Below, one piece after another: positions 30,134 through 30,193 of a stretch of DNA of 30,193 bases. The position numbers were made by a program, and so were the translations under genes. A model generated the notes under the pieces. The model made no database searches and was not told where the DNA came from. It was given only the letters and a program-made list of their open reading frames with translations. Numbering within the stretch: position 1 is the stretch's first letter; every line of letters starts with the position of its first letter. Source of the stretch: CAMTUW01 sp947085035 (GTDB lineage: Bacteria; Actinomycetota; Coriobacteriia; Anaerosomatales; PHET01); contig CAMTUW010000030.1 of assembly GCA_947085035.1 (NCBI GenBank), forward strand, positions 1-30,193, read 5' to 3'.

Positions 30134-30193
30134 GGTGCTAACAATGAGATCGAGCCGTCTCGCTTCGCTCGCGGCTCATCTCAAAGACGTTCG
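30134..30193 (+). other. attC: attC3 recombination site (cut by window end)
   Basis: R'' GGTGCTAAC (30134-30142); R' begins GTTCG at 30189 and is truncated by the window end. Arms TGAGAT-c-GAGCCG and CGGCTC-ATCTCA with bulged C30151. The first base of R'' follows the toxin stop codon directly. Confidence 0.85.

Larger units (their letters stand above)
29071..30189 (+). mobile_element. Gene cassette 3 (1119 bp), toxin-antitoxin cassette
   Basis: Begins TTAGCACC; with the preceding G this is the reverse complement of GGTGCTAAC, the R'' box of attC3. Carries two overlapping plus-strand genes with a promoter of their own. Confidence 0.88.
25435..30193 (+). mobile_element. Integron with reverse intI orientation and at least three gene cassettes
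   Basis: Order: intI (25435-26397), attI region (26398-26528), cassette 1 (26529-27852), cassette 2 (27853-29070), cassette 3 (29071-30189), then the start of a further cassette at the window end. The integrase gene reads in the same direction as the array, so attI is at its 3' end, unlike class 1-3 integrons, where intI is divergent. Near-identical attC sites are typical of a sedentary chromosomal integron. The array continues past the window. Confidence 0.9.

Noticed and set aside
27795..30193. Regularly spaced similar repeats as a CRISPR array
   Set aside because: Spacing is over 1 kb, units have attC architecture with inverted arms, and genes lie between them.

Overview
The window is a GC-rich stretch of chromosome from what looks like an anaerobic actinobacterium, most likely an environmental Coriobacteriia-type lineage. 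That is an inference from codon use, several TAnnnT boxes placed 6-7 nt before start codons (leaderless style), a complete selenocysteine locus, and a flavodiiron O2/NO reductase. No 16S or ribosomal protein gene is present to confirm it.

Layout. (1) 1-2330: the 3' end of an Rhs/YD-repeat polymorphic toxin gene, an overlapping lipoprotein gene with two CXXCH motifs (candidate immunity protein), a decayed second toxin tip, an MntA/HepT toxin-antitoxin pair, the tail of a second MntA gene, and a short duplicated rhs-core scar ending in a hairpin. (2) 2356-4923: a secreted seven-bladed propeller protein (minus strand) with a 13-G tract upstream, then a LURP-one/scramblase-like protein. (3) 4969-6402: a fused siroheme synthase (minus strand). 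(4) 6516-12858: an EAL protein followed by the whole selenocysteine machinery: selD (itself a selenoprotein with an in-frame UGA), yedF, selA, selB and selC (tRNA-Sec, 12762-12858). (5) 12918-16226: a small lipoprotein and a large secreted Asp-box/Ig-like protein that shares its C-terminal domain with the propeller protein of region 2. (6) 16261-20478: FetAB-type ABC exporter, a small membrane protein, a polyprenyl diphosphate synthase and a flavodiiron protein. (7) 20494-24258 (minus): a Fur-family regulator with a 23-bp palindromic operator at its promoter, leading a CbiMQO cobalt/nickel ECF transporter operon and a SIMPL lipoprotein; divergent from it a LysR regulator at 24405-25310. (8) 25435 to the window end: an integron.

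The integron is the most notable system. Its integrase (IntI, with the diagnostic extra domain) is transcribed in the same direction as the cassette array, so attI lies at the 3' end of intI: the reverse arrangement known from Treponema denticola rather than the divergent class 1 layout. Three near-identical attC sites delimit three complete cassettes. In each cassette the 5' end is the exact reverse complement of the R'' box of its own attC, which proves the boundaries from sequence alone. Cassette 1 carries three genes pointing back toward intI (small possible RHH protein, PyrE-like phosphoribosyltransferase, small unknown protein) with its own promoter; cassette 2 carries a HEPN-like protein with an RX4H motif and a T5orf172/GIY-YIG-like protein; cassette 3 carries a YoeB/Txe-like toxin behind an unusually large (236 aa) candidate antitoxin. 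The attI region holds three GCGGNNCCGC palindromes and an extended -10 promoter facing the array. The array continues beyond the window.
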